A DNA stretch of 64,000 bases. Source: Lachnospiraceae bacterium (lineage in GTDB: Bacteria; Bacillota; Clostridia; Lachnospirales; Lachnospiraceae). Of this stretch, positions 25,365 to 34,109 are shown piece by piece. How positions within the stretch are numbered: the first letter of the stretch is position 1; the number at the start of each line of letters is the position of its first letter. The translations under genes and the position numbers were made by a program. The notes under the pieces were generated by a model, which saw only the letters and a list, made by a program, of their open reading frames with translations, did no database searches and had not been told where the DNA came from. The DNA is taken from assembly GCA_900757145.1 (NCBI GenBank), contig CAAEMT010000031.1, forward strand, positions 1-64,000, in the 5' to 3' direction.

Positions 25365-25980
25365 GAAAACATTTAAAAAGCCGCTTTCTTTGGAGGAAGA
25401 AAAGTATTATCTGGCAAAATATCGGGAAGGCGATATGGAAGCAAGAAATCTGCTGATCGAGCACAATCTAAGGCTGGTTGCGCATGTCGCCAAAAAGTAT
25501 CAGGCGCCGGAGCAGGATACGGACGATCTGATCTCGATCGGTATTATCGGTCTGATAAAGGCAGTCATGACGTTTGACAGTGAAAAGAACAGCCGTTTAG
25601 GCACGTATGCAGCCAGATGTATCGAGAACGAGCTGCTGATGATGCTGCGGTCACGCAAAAAACTGACAAGGGAGGTGTCGATGTATGAAAAGATCGGCGT
25701 CGATCAGGAGGGACGGGAGCTGCGGCTGATGGACGTACTGGAGAGCGAGCCGGTGGATGTGCTGGGAAATCTGGAGATGCAGAAAAATATTCGCCGTCTG
25801 CATGCGTGTATCACACAGGTACTAAATGACAGGGAGCTTCTTGTAATCTGTGAGAGGTATGGCCTATATGGAAAAAAAGAAAAGACGCAAAGAGAGATTG
25901 CTGCAGACCTGGGTATCAGCCGGTCATATGTATCGCGTCTGGAGAAAAAGGCGCTGGAAAAGCTTCGGGAAAGCTTTTGA
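25363..25980 (+). CDS. sigK: Sporulation sigma factor SigK
   Basis: Sigma-70 family factor of 205 residues with region 2 (NLRLVAHVAKKY, DLISIGIIGLIKAV.TFD, TYAARCIENELLM) and region 4 (KTQREIAADLGISRSYVSRLEKKALEKL), both closest to SigK, the late mother-cell sporulation factor. The protein starts MKTFKKPLSLEEEKYYL, so the cleaved pro-sequence of Bacillus pro-SigK is absent, as in Clostridioides. No skin-type insertion interrupts the gene. Start: TTG five bases after AGAGGTG. Control probably lies at the transcription/translation start, where the hairpin sits. Confidence 0.9.
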   Translation: MKTFKKPLSLEEEKYYLAKYREGDMEARNLLIEHNLRLVAHVAKKYQAPEQDTDDLISIGIIGLIKAVMTFDSEKNSRLGTYAARCIENELLMMLRSRKKLTREVSMYEKIGVDQEGRELRLMDVLESEPVDVLGNLEMQKNIRRLHACITQVLNDRELLVICERYGLYGKKEKTQREIAADLGISRSYVSRLEKKALEKLRESF

Positions 25981-26019
25981 CTTATAAAAAAGAAACAGTT
26001 CAGCCATTACGCCGAAATG

Positions 26020-26048
26020 TTGACATCAGATGACAGGATTGCTATACT
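26020..26048 (+). promoter_or_regulatory. Sigma-A promoter of the PPTase gene
   Basis: Consensus TTGACA and TATACT with a 17-base spacer, about 33 bases before the ATG at 26082. Confidence 0.85.
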
Positions 26049-26081
26049 GAAAAACAAGACAGCGACAGGAGTGTAAGCAGG

Positions 26082-26855
26082 ATGATTTACGTTTGCGAAT
26101 ATGAGAATATGGCAGATATCTTGATCTCACAGGAGCGTCTTTCGGCGCTCCTGCTGTCGTTGGGCGCTGATAAAAAGATACGCGATGAAATGATGTCCTA
26201 CGTATACAAAGAAGATGAACCCGATGATAAAGACGGTATATGTAAAAGGCAGGCAGAACGCCAGATGCAGAGAATCGTAGCAAGAGCACTGCTTGACTAT
26301 GCGCTGAAAAAGGAATTCGGGGTTTCTTTTGCGGAACTTGGCTGGGCAGAACAAAAGGGCGGAAAGCCCTACAGCAGTGTTCATCCCGAAATAAAATTCA
26401 ATATCAGCCATTGTGCCTGCGCCTGTGCCTGCGCTGTAGGGATGACAGACATAGGGATTGATATTGAAAAAAAGTTTGCATACAGGAACAGTCTTGCAAA
26501 AAGAATATGTGCTGATGCAGAATGGGCGGTTCTGAGGGATATGGATGAAGAAGAGCGCACACGGCAGCTTCAATATCTCTGGTCGCTGAAGGAGAGCTTT
26601 GTAAAGTGGAATGGCAGAGGGATTGCATATGGAATGGATCGCGTGTCATTTGCAGAAGCGCTTCCTGTAGCGCTAGCTTATACGAAAGATCAGAAAATCA
26701 GACGGACGATTCTTGTAAAGGACATACCGAAGCTTCTTTTGTATGATGGCGGTGCATATACGCTCTGTGCATGTGCAGAAGTGTTTGATTTTACAGTAAA
26801 TCTGATAGATACAGGGGAATTATGCGATGGAAAAACTGACAAAACAGAAATTTAA
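26082..26855 (+). CDS. Sfp-type 4'-phosphopantetheinyl transferase
   Basis: Transfers phosphopantetheine from CoA to carrier proteins. The superfamily motifs are present: FNISHC (about 106-111), GIDIE (about 125-129, Mg-binding Asp and Glu) and LWSLKESFVKWNGRG (about 166-180). The 257 residues fit the Sfp class rather than AcpS. An odd alternating CACACACA stretch follows the ISH motif. No polyketide or peptide synthetase is in the window, so its carrier target is unknown. Its last 29 bases overlap the following gene. Confidence 0.87.
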   Translation: MIYVCEYENMADILISQERLSALLLSLGADKKIRDEMMSYVYKEDEPDDKDGICKRQAERQMQRIVARALLDYALKKEFGVSFAELGWAEQKGGKPYSSVHPEIKFNISHCACACACAVGMTDIGIDIEKKFAYRNSLAKRICADAEWAVLRDMDEEERTRQLQYLWSLKESFVKWNGRGIAYGMDRVSFAEALPVALAYTKDQKIRRTILVKDIPKLLLYDGGAYTLCACAEVFDFTVNLIDTGELCDGKTDKTEI

Positions 26856-27711
26856 AGAGCTTGCGCAGCAGGATATTATACTCCTTGACGGAGCGACCGG
26901 ATCAAATCTGAGGACTGCCGGTATGCCGGTTGGCGTATGCACAGAGCTTTGGGTACTGGAACATCCTGATGTGATGAAGGAACTTCAGCGTGCCTATGTA
27001 GATGCCGGAAGCCAGATTATTTATGCTCCTACCTTTTCTGGAAACAGGATCTCTCTTTCTAGATACGGGTCAGAAGATAAACTTTCTTTTTTGAACACAA
27101 AGCTTGTAGCTCTGTCAAAGGATGCATCCGGGGGGAGGGCATATGTAGCAGGCGATATGACGACTACCGGAAGACTTTTAGAGCCGCGTGGAGATATATC
27201 TTATCAGGAGTTGTATGAGGTGTATCAGGAACAGGCAAAGGCTTTAATAGATGCAGGAGCAGATCTGATCGTGGCTGAGACGATGATGAATGTGGACGAG
27301 ACAGTCGTGCTGCTGGACGCGGTGCAGTCTGTAGATGAAATCCCTGTTATGTGTACGCTTACCGTAGAGTCGGACGGCAGCGCGCTGTACGGCGGAACGG
27401 CAGTGGAAGCTATAGAGACGCTGCAAGAAATGGGAGCGGACGCAGTAGGGATCAACTGTTCTGTCGGGCCGGATCAGCTTGAGGCGGTCGTATCGTCCAT
27501 GTATCGTGCAGCGCGCATCCCAGTGATCGCAAAACCAAATGCAGGAATTCCCGTCATGGATGAATATGGACAGGCACATTATAATATGAAACCGGAGCAG
27601 TTTGCTGTTTCTATGAAACGCCTTGTAGAGAAGGGGGCACGTATCATCGGAGGCTGCTGCGGCACAACGCCGGAATATATCAGGCTGTTGGCACATACGC
27701 TGCGCCGGTGA
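26827..27711 (+). CDS. Homocysteine S-methyltransferase family protein
   Basis: A stand-alone 294-residue Hcy-binding barrel. The zinc cysteines are seen in GINCSVGP (about 216) and GGCCGTTPEYI (about 279). LLDGATGSNL at the N-terminus is the family start. It equals the first module of MetH without folate, cobalamin or activation modules, so it may use S-methylmethionine or another methyl donor or a separate corrinoid protein. It overlaps the PPTase gene by 29 bp, suggesting joint expression. Confidence 0.88.
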   Translation: MEKLTKQKFKELAQQDIILLDGATGSNLRTAGMPVGVCTELWVLEHPDVMKELQRAYVDAGSQIIYAPTFSGNRISLSRYGSEDKLSFLNTKLVALSKDASGGRAYVAGDMTTTGRLLEPRGDISYQELYEVYQEQAKALIDAGADLIVAETMMNVDETVVLLDAVQSVDEIPVMCTLTVESDGSALYGGTAVEAIETLQEMGADAVGINCSVGPDQLEAVVSSMYRAARIPVIAKPNAGIPVMDEYGQAHYNMKPEQFAVSMKRLVEKGARIIGGCCGTTPEYIRLLAHTLRR

Positions 27712-27830
27712 GCGGGAGCAGGCGTATGATATAGAAGGAACAAAAACAGAGAATGTCAGAATGACTTTCGAGGAAGGAAAGAGTGTGCAGAATACATTTG
27801 TGTGTTCTAATTTGCTAGCAGGAGGAAGAT

Positions 27831-28490
27831 ATGAAGTACAATTGGATTTTTTTCGATCTGGACGGAACGCTTACACAGTCCGGTCCGGGAATCATAAACT
27901 CAGTAAAACATGCGCTGCGCAAGATGGGAAAGCCAGAGCTTCCGGAGGAGATGCTGCGTCGTTTTATCGGACCGCCGCTTTCTGATTCTTTTGTGAAATT
28001 CTGCGGTTGTACGCAGGAAGAGGCGAAGCAGGGGATCGTATTTTACAGGGAATATTATACATCGGGGGGCATGTTTGAAAATGAGCTGTATTCCGGCGTA
28101 GAAGAGATGCTGCGCAAACTGAAGGATGCGGGGCTGCGTCTGGCGATAGCGACTTCAAAACCTGAGTTTATGTCGGTACAGATTGCAGAGCATTTTCATC
28201 TCAATCAATATTTTGAAGTAATCTGTGGCGCGACGGTGGATGAAAAACGTGTGAAAAAAAGTGATGTGATTGCGTATGCCCTAGAGATGCTTGGAATCTC
28301 ACAGGAGCAGAAAGGCGCTGTGCTGATGGTAGGCGATCGCGAGCACGATATTTTCGGTGCGAAAGAGAATGGTCTGGACAGCATGGGTGTTTTGTACGGA
28401 TATGGTTCAAGAGAAGAATTGTGTGAAGCAGGAGCGGACTATATCGTAGGGACGGCGCATGAGGCTACAGAAAAAATACTTACGCTGTAA
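27831..28490 (+). CDS. HAD superfamily phosphatase (phosphoglycolate phosphatase-like)
   Basis: A 219-residue HAD-IA hydrolase. Motif I is FFDLDGTLT (nucleophile Asp), motif II ATSKP, motif III Lys in KKSD, motif IV VGDREHDIFGAKENG. A four-helix cap lies between motifs I and II. Gph/PpaX-like substrates (phosphoglycolate, pyrophosphate) are typical but not provable from sequence. GGAGGA precedes the ATG at 27831. Confidence 0.88.
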   Translation: MKYNWIFFDLDGTLTQSGPGIINSVKHALRKMGKPELPEEMLRRFIGPPLSDSFVKFCGCTQEEAKQGIVFYREYYTSGGMFENELYSGVEEMLRKLKDAGLRLAIATSKPEFMSVQIAEHFHLNQYFEVICGATVDEKRVKKSDVIAYALEMLGISQEQKGAVLMVGDREHDIFGAKENGLDSMGVLYGYGSREELCEAGADYIVGTAHEATEKILTL

Positions 28491-28559
28491 GTTCCTTTGA
28501 CGTCTCAAAAAAGACAGATACGGTATGATTTTCCTGAAAATAATATCCCCCGGGGTGGC

Positions 28560-28588
28560 TTGCGGAGCATTTTTTCCTGTGATATAGT
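28560..28588 (+). promoter_or_regulatory. Candidate promoter of the nickel/peptide ABC operon
   Basis: TTGCGG and TATAGT with a 17-base spacer, leaving a leader of about 120 bases before the substrate-binding protein gene. Small inverted repeats in the leader did not match a riboswitch I know. Confidence 0.6.
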
Positions 28589-28716
28589 TTAGGACGTGAT
28601 TAAGTTACTGAAAAAATGCAGGTGGATGCATACGTCTGTTTGGCTTTCTAAGAGTCTGTGAGTGCTCTTTTAAAGCATATGTAACAAAAGACAGAAAATA
28701 CCGGGAGGACAAACGT

Positions 28717-30312
28717 ATGAAAAAGAAAATAGCGGCAATGCTTTGTGCTGCGGCAGTGATTTGTGGCAGTATTTCAGGCGCGTCTGTAATGGCTGCCGAA
28801 CAGGAAAGGGCGCAGGAGAGCGCTGTAGTAGTGACAATGACAGCAGCATCAGAGCCGGCGTCAGGATTCGATCCTGCATATGGATGGGGTGCGGGAGAGC
28901 ATGTGCATGAGCCTCTGATCCAGAGTACGCTGCTTGTGACGAATACTGATCTGACGATCGGCATGGATCTTGCGACGGACTATTCTGTGTCTGATGATGG
29001 ACTGACATGGACTGTGAAGATTCGTGACGATGTAAAATTCACAGACGGCGAGAAGCTGACGGCTTCAGACGTCGCGTTTACATACAACAACTGTAAAGAA
29101 AACAGCTCAGTAAATGATTTTACAATGCTCGATCACGCAGAGGCTGTGGATGATACAACGGTAGAGTTCCATATGGCAAAACCGTTTTCCCCGTGGCCGT
29201 ATACGATGGCTATTACGGGTATCGTGCCGGAGCATGCTTACGATGAAAATTATGGCATGAATCCGATCGGTTCGGGAAGATATATGCTTAAGCAGTGGGA
29301 TCAGGGACAGCAGATCATTCTTGAGGCGAATCCCGACTACTATGGCGAGGAAGTGAAGATGAAAAAGGTGACGATCCTCTTTATGGATGAGGAGGCGTCC
29401 CTTGCAGCTGCAATGTCAGGCGATGCGGATGTTTCTTACACGGCATCTACTTTCGCGGATATGACTCCGGCAGGATACAGCCTTCTTTCCGCTGACAGCG
29501 TGGATAACAGAGGCATCAATCTTCCGACTATTCCGGCAGAGGATAGGGATGGTCTTACAGTAGGAAATGATGTTCTGTGTGATGTGGCAGTGCGCCGTGC
29601 GATCAATATCGGGATTGACAGAGAATTGATGATCGAGCATGTGCTTGGCGGATACGGCACTCCGGCATACAGCGTATGTGATCAGATGCCGTGGTACAAT
29701 GAAGCATCGGAGGTTGCGTACGATCCGGAAGGCGCTGCGGCGATTCTCGATGAGGCAGGATGGGTAATGGGAGATGACGGAATCCGTGAGAAAGATGGTG
29801 TGCGCGCATCATTTACGATCATGTATCATCCGTCCGATTCCGTTCGTCAGGCTCTTGCGGAGGAGATGTCAAATCAGCTTCGTGAAATAGGCATCGAGGT
29901 AACGACTGAGGGAGCAGGATGGGATGTTGCATACGATAAGGCTCAGTCACAGCCTCTGATGTGGGGATGGGGAGCACATTCTCCGATGGAGCTTTACAAT
30001 ATCTATCATACAGCTCCGGGAAGTGATCTTGCAGAGTACTCTCCGTATGCAAATGAGACAGTGGATAAATATATGGATGAAGCGCTTTCGACTTCGGATC
30101 TGGAAAAGTCTTATGAGCTTTGGCAGAAGGCACAGTTTGACGGTGAGACGGGTGTGACGCAGGAAGCTGACTGTTCATGGATCTGGCTGTGCAATGTAAG
30201 CCATCTGTACTTTGTAAAAGACGGGCTGCAGGTGGCAGAACAGAAGATCCATCCGCACGGTCATGGCTGGTCGATCGTAAATAATGTAGATCAGTGGGAG
30301 TGGGTACAGTAG
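28717..30312 (+). CDS. ABC transporter substrate-binding protein (nickel/peptide family)
   Basis: A 531-residue SBP_bac_5 family protein with an N-terminal signal peptide (hydrophobic core about 5-22, cleavage likely after VMAA). No clear lipobox cysteine follows, unusual for a Gram-positive binding protein. Family blocks are visible (VKIRDDVKFTDGEKLTASDV, NPIGSGRYML, RRAINIGIDRE). The HPHGHGW stretch near the C-terminus is rich in histidine, which would suit nickel or another metal complex; peptides remain possible. It heads a five-gene importer operon. Confidence 0.88.
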   Translation: MKKKIAAMLCAAAVICGSISGASVMAAEQERAQESAVVVTMTAASEPASGFDPAYGWGAGEHVHEPLIQSTLLVTNTDLTIGMDLATDYSVSDDGLTWTVKIRDDVKFTDGEKLTASDVAFTYNNCKENSSVNDFTMLDHAEAVDDTTVEFHMAKPFSPWPYTMAITGIVPEHAYDENYGMNPIGSGRYMLKQWDQGQQIILEANPDYYGEEVKMKKVTILFMDEEASLAAAMSGDADVSYTASTFADMTPAGYSLLSADSVDNRGINLPTIPAEDRDGLTVGNDVLCDVAVRRAINIGIDRELMIEHVLGGYGTPAYSVCDQMPWYNEASEVAYDPEGAAAILDEAGWVMGDDGIREKDGVRASFTIMYHPSDSVRQALAEEMSNQLREIGIEVTTEGAGWDVAYDKAQSQPLMWGWGAHSPMELYNIYHTAPGSDLAEYSPYANETVDKYMDEALSTSDLEKSYELWQKAQFDGETGVTQEADCSWIWLCNVSHLYFVKDGLQVAEQKIHPHGHGWSIVNNVDQWEWVQ

Positions 30313-30387
30313 AATGTATCCGTAAATCCGGCAGATAAAGGTGTAAGATTGTGTCAGGAAGTGCACCTTAAAGATATGACAGGAGGA

Positions 30388-30429
30388 AAAGGCAGCAGGG
30401 AATGTCGTTTTGATGTTCCCTGCTGCTTT
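30388..30429 (+). promoter_or_regulatory. Stem-loop at the start of the first permease gene
   Basis: AAAGGCAGCAGGGAA (30388-30402) pairs with TTCCCTGCTGCTTT (30416-30429) with one bulge. The likely Shine-Dalgarno bases (AGGG) lie in the 5' arm, and the TTG/ATG start candidates (30410, 30413) lie in the 13-base loop. It should lower permease expression relative to the binding protein. Confidence 0.65.
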
Positions 30430-31432
30430 GGTGAAAATTTTGAAACGGTATACTATTTTAATAGGAAAGAATATCATACGAATGATCCTTTTGCTGACAG
30501 CAGTCAGTATCGTATCGTTCGCCTTGATGACGATGTCGCCGGTAGATCCGCTGCAGGCGAATGTCGGGCAGGCTGCCCTTGGCTCTATGAGTCAGGAGCA
30601 GATCGAAAAGCTGGAGTCATACTGGGGTGTTGATGAGCCGCCGGTAAAGCGCTATCTGTCATGGGCGAAGGATTTTATCCACGGAGACTTCGGGATGTCG
30701 CTGCAGTATCGCCAGCCTGTATCAAAGGTGATCGCAGTGAAGCTTGGCAATTCGCTTTTTCTGATGGTAACAGCCTGGGTTTTGTCGGGAGTCATCGGAT
30801 TTGCGCTCGGTATTTTAGCGGGTGTGTTTCGGGGCAGGCTGCCAGATCGGATGATCAAAGGCTACTGTGTTATTATATCAAGTACGCCTGCCTTTTGGCT
30901 GGCGCTTCTTTTGCTGATGATATTTGGCGTATGGCTCAAGGTTCTGCCGATCGGACTGAGTGTGCCGATCGGACTGGAGGCGTCCGGCGTGACGTTTCTG
31001 GACAGGCTGCGCCATGCGATTCTGCCTGCATTAACGCTGTCTATTACAGGTATTTCTAATATTGCGCTTCATACAAGAGAAAAAATGATCGATGTGATGG
31101 AGAGCGACTACGTGCTCTTTGCACGGGCGCGTGGGGAGAGTACCTGGCAGATCGTGCAAAGACATGCGCTTCGGAATGTGCTGCTCCCGGCGATCACGCT
31201 TCAGTTCGCCTCGATCAGTGAAATTTTTGGAGGCTCTGTACTCGTGGAGCAGGTATTTTCGTATGCGGGAATGGGACAGGCAGCTGTGACAGCAGGTCTT
31301 GGCAGTGATATGCCGCTTCTGATGGCGATCACGATTGTGAGCGCCATGTTTGTGTTTGGAGGCAATCTGATCGCAAATATTCTCTACGGAGTGGTCGATC
31401 CAAGAATCCGCAGAGGAGGTAGCGCAAAATGA
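30410..31432 (+). CDS. ABC transporter permease (NikB/DppB type)
   Basis: Membrane permease of the nickel/peptide importer family, about 340 residues with six predicted helices and the EAA-type cytoplasmic loop (ESDYVLFARARGESTWQIVQRHALRN, which couples to the ATPases). The exact start is uncertain: TTG 30410 and ATG 30413 lie in a hairpin loop, GTG 30431 just behind it. The stop overlaps the next gene by 4 bp. Confidence 0.9.
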   Translation: MMFPAALVKILKRYTILIGKNIIRMILLLTAVSIVSFALMTMSPVDPLQANVGQAALGSMSQEQIEKLESYWGVDEPPVKRYLSWAKDFIHGDFGMSLQYRQPVSKVIAVKLGNSLFLMVTAWVLSGVIGFALGILAGVFRGRLPDRMIKGYCVIISSTPAFWLALLLLMIFGVWLKVLPIGLSVPIGLEASGVTFLDRLRHAILPALTLSITGISNIALHTREKMIDVMESDYVLFARARGESTWQIVQRHALRNVLLPAITLQFASISEIFGGSVLVEQVFSYAGMGQAAVTAGLGSDMPLLMAITIVSAMFVFGGNLIANILYGVVDPRIRRGGSAK

Positions 31433-32253
31433 AACAGTGGAACAGAAGAAAAACAATGGTACTTATCACGGCCATCTCTCTTGTCTTTTTAGTGACAGTT
31501 GCGATTGCGGGAAGCATGTGTACAGATGCGGCGCGTGCGACTGACTTTTCACGCAAAAATCTTATGCCGTGTCTGCAATACCCGTTCGGAACGGACTGGA
31601 TGGGGCGTGATATGTTTGCCCGTACGCTAAAAGGGCTGTCTCTTAGCGTGCTGATCGGGACGCTTGCAGCCGCAATAAGCGCTGTGATCGCGCTGGTACT
31701 TGGAATCTGTGCGGCAACGCTTGGACGCAGGACAGACGGCGCCATCACATGGGTGATCGATCTGATCATGGGTATTCCGCATATGCTTTTGCTGATACTG
31801 ATCTCTGTAGCGGCAGGGCGGGGACTAAAGGGTGTGATCATCGGCGTGGCTTTTACGCACTGGACTTCGCTTGCGCGTCTGATACGTGCGGAGGTAATGC
31901 AGATAAAGGAAAGTCCGTATGTAAAGATTTCACAAAAACTGGGAAAGAGTCGTTGGTATGTGGCTTGCCGTCATATGATACCGCATCTCGTACCACAGTT
32001 TGCGGTCGGACTTGTACTTTTGTTCCCTCACGCGATCCTGCATGAGGCGAGCATCACTTTTCTCGGATTCGGTCTGACAAGCGAGCAGCCTGCTATTGGA
32101 ATCATTCTCTCAGAGAGCATGAAATATCTTGTGCTCGGAAAGTGGTGGCTGGCGCTTTTTCCCGGACTGGCGCTTGTAGTGACAGTGGTAATGTTCTATC
32201 TGCTTGGTGAAAATCTGAGAAAGCTGATCGATCCGGGCAGCGTGCATGAGTGA
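31429..32253 (+). CDS. ABC transporter permease (NikC/DppC type)
   Basis: The second permease, 274 residues. It has the N-terminal membrane anchor followed by PFGTDWMGRDMFARTLKG, typical of DppC/NikC proteins, then five more helices and the coupling loop (YVKISQKLGKSRWYVACRHMIPHL). It pairs with the upstream permease to form the channel. Confidence 0.92.
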   Translation: MKQWNRRKTMVLITAISLVFLVTVAIAGSMCTDAARATDFSRKNLMPCLQYPFGTDWMGRDMFARTLKGLSLSVLIGTLAAAISAVIALVLGICAATLGRRTDGAITWVIDLIMGIPHMLLLILISVAAGRGLKGVIIGVAFTHWTSLARLIRAEVMQIKESPYVKISQKLGKSRWYVACRHMIPHLVPQFAVGLVLLFPHAILHEASITFLGFGLTSEQPAIGIILSESMKYLVLGKWWLALFPGLALVVTVVMFYLLGENLRKLIDPGSVHE

Positions 32254-32294
32254 CAGATAAAAAGATGCAGCAGGCGGTAAAAGAATAGGAGAGT

Positions 32295-33275
32295 ATGATT
32301 TTGGGGAATACGATACCACCCGTACTTGAAATACGGGGATTGAAAATATCATTTAAACAGTATAAAAAAGGATTCAAGCAGACAGATCTTGAGGTAATAC
32401 GTGATCTGGATGTGCGTGTTCCGGCAGGAGAAATTGTGGCGGTAGTCGGTTCGAGCGGTTCCGGAAAGAGCTTGCTGGCACATGCAGTGCTCGGTATCCT
32501 TCCATATAATGCATCTGTTTCCGGAGAAATACTGTATGATGGAAAAGCACTTACGGAAAGCAGGCTGAAAAAGCTGCGGGGAGATGAGATTGTTCTTGTA
32601 CCGCAGAGTACGGCATATCTTGATCCTCTGATGAAAACAGGCATACAGATACGGAAAGGCAAGAACGATGCCGCATCAAAGGAGAAGCTTAGGAAGATCT
32701 TTCGGGAATATGAGCTTGCGCCGGAGGTAGAAGAGCAATATCCATTTGAGCTTTCCGGCGGCATGACGAGACGTATTATGAATTCAACGGCGCTGATGGG
32801 AAATCCACGGCTTGTGATCGCGGATGAGCCTACTCCGGGACTCCATATATCTGTCGCAAGAAGAGCAATGGAGCATTTCAGGGAACTGGCGGATATGGGT
32901 GCAGGTGTACTGCTGATCACGCATGATCTGGAGCTGGCAGTAGAGACAGCAGACCGGATTGCAGTATTTTATGCAGGTTCGACTTTGGAAGAAGTGCCTG
33001 CTGCAGATTTTGTGTCGTGCGATACACTGCATCATCCGTACTCGCAGGCGCTGTGGCATGCAATGCCTAAGAATGGTTTTCGCCCGATTTCCGGTACGCA
33101 GCCGTATGCCAGTGAAATGCCGCAGGGATGTCCGTTTGGCCCGCGTTGTCCCAGATATACACAGGAATGTTCGCAGAGCATTCCGTGGAAGACGGTTGGA
33201 GACGGACGCGTCAGATGTCTGCATATAGAGGAAAAAGCAGATATGGCGCAGAAGACAGCACAGGAGATGGCATGA
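32295..33275 (+). CDS. ABC transporter ATP-binding protein (NikD/DppD type)
   Basis: ATPase of 326 residues with Walker A GSSGSGKS (about 52-59), signature LSGGMTRRI, Walker B LVIADEPTP and H-loop LLITHDLE. The C-terminal oligopeptide/nickel-type extension has the cysteine-containing motif CPFGPRCPRYTQEC that in DppD-like proteins binds an Fe-S cluster. Start at an ATG right behind GGAGAG. It lies 41 bp after the permease genes. Confidence 0.9.
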   Translation: MILGNTIPPVLEIRGLKISFKQYKKGFKQTDLEVIRDLDVRVPAGEIVAVVGSSGSGKSLLAHAVLGILPYNASVSGEILYDGKALTESRLKKLRGDEIVLVPQSTAYLDPLMKTGIQIRKGKNDAASKEKLRKIFREYELAPEVEEQYPFELSGGMTRRIMNSTALMGNPRLVIADEPTPGLHISVARRAMEHFRELADMGAGVLLITHDLELAVETADRIAVFYAGSTLEEVPAADFVSCDTLHHPYSQALWHAMPKNGFRPISGTQPYASEMPQGCPFGPRCPRYTQECSQSIPWKTVGDGRVRCLHIEEKADMAQKTAQEMA

Positions 33276-33342
33276 GACTGCACAGAAGAAGGCTCATGAG
33301 CGGGTGCAAGGCTGTACAGGCAGGAAAGGTGAGTATACAGGT

Positions 33343-33945
33343 ATGATATTACAGGCGAAGCAAGTTTCGTTTCAGTATAAAGAAAACAGCCCGATGATAC
33401 TTCAGAATATTTCTTTTGAGGTAGGGGAGGGCGAGCGCGTAGGACTGCGTGGCAAGAGCGGCATCGGAAAAACAACGTTGTGCCGGCTGCTTGCCGGATA
33501 TGAAAAACCGCGCAGCGGTGAAATTCTGCTCGATGGCAGACCAATTACCGATTATCGTGGTTATTGCCCGGTACAGATGGTATGGCAGCATCCGGAGCAG
33601 GCGGTTAATCCGCGCCGCAGGATGCATACAGTCCTCGAAGAGGGAGATGGGATCACAGAAGACATCATCAAAGGACTTGGGATAGAGGAGGCGTGGAAAA
33701 TGCGTTTTCCGGCAGAGCTTTCCGGTGGAGAACAGCAGCGTTTCTGCATTGCCAGAGCACTTGGAAAAGGGACACGGATCTTATTGGCCGATGAGATCAG
33801 TACGATGCTGGATCTGATCACTCAAAGCCAGATATGGAATTTTTTGCTGGAGGAAGCGAAGCGGAGAGATCTTGGCATGGTCGTTGTAAGCCATAGTGAT
33901 GATCTGCTTGAGCGGGTGTGTACAAGAATTGTAGAAATCGGATAG
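33343..33945 (+). CDS. ABC transporter ATP-binding protein (NikE/DppF type)
   Basis: The second ATPase, 200 residues, with GKSGIGKTTL (Walker A), LSGGEQQRF (signature), ILLADEISTML (Walker B) and VVSHSDD (H-loop). It lacks the C-terminal extension of its partner, as NikE proteins do. ATG 33343 (MILQAKQVSFQYKEN) is preferred over 33304 because the protein then begins with the first strand of the fold and AGGAAAGGTGAG lies upstream. Last gene of the importer operon. Confidence 0.87.
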   Translation: MILQAKQVSFQYKENSPMILQNISFEVGEGERVGLRGKSGIGKTTLCRLLAGYEKPRSGEILLDGRPITDYRGYCPVQMVWQHPEQAVNPRRRMHTVLEEGDGITEDIIKGLGIEEAWKMRFPAELSGGEQQRFCIARALGKGTRILLADEISTMLDLITQSQIWNFLLEEAKRRDLGMVVVSHSDDLLERVCTRIVEIG

Positions 33946-33956
33946 TGAAGTTTAAG

Positions 33957-33985
33957 CGGTGTAGCCTGTTGGCTATGCCGTTTTT
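33957..33985 (+). terminator. Intrinsic terminator of the ABC importer operon
   Basis: A 10-bp stem (CGGTGTAGCC with GGCTATGCCG, two G-U pairs), TGTT loop, followed by TTTTT. Confidence 0.9.
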
Positions 33986-34041
33986 GCATTGGCAGTTTAA
34001 GTTTAATCGGCAACTATATTATGGAACTATACTAAAATAAA

Positions 34042-34070
34042 TTGTAATTATTCCGATAGCGTGATATATT
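34042..34070 (+). promoter_or_regulatory. Candidate promoter of the Fic gene
   Basis: TTGTAA and TATATT with a 17-base spacer in an AT-rich stretch, about 40 bases before the ATG at 34110. Confidence 0.55.
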
Positions 34071-34109
34071 AATTTGTACAAACAGCTCTCAAATCAGGAG
34101 GTATGAAAG

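Noticed and set aside
28531..28560. GTATGA half-site resembling a NikR operator before the nickel/peptide ABC operon
   Set aside because: The second half (TCATAC after 16 bases) is missing.
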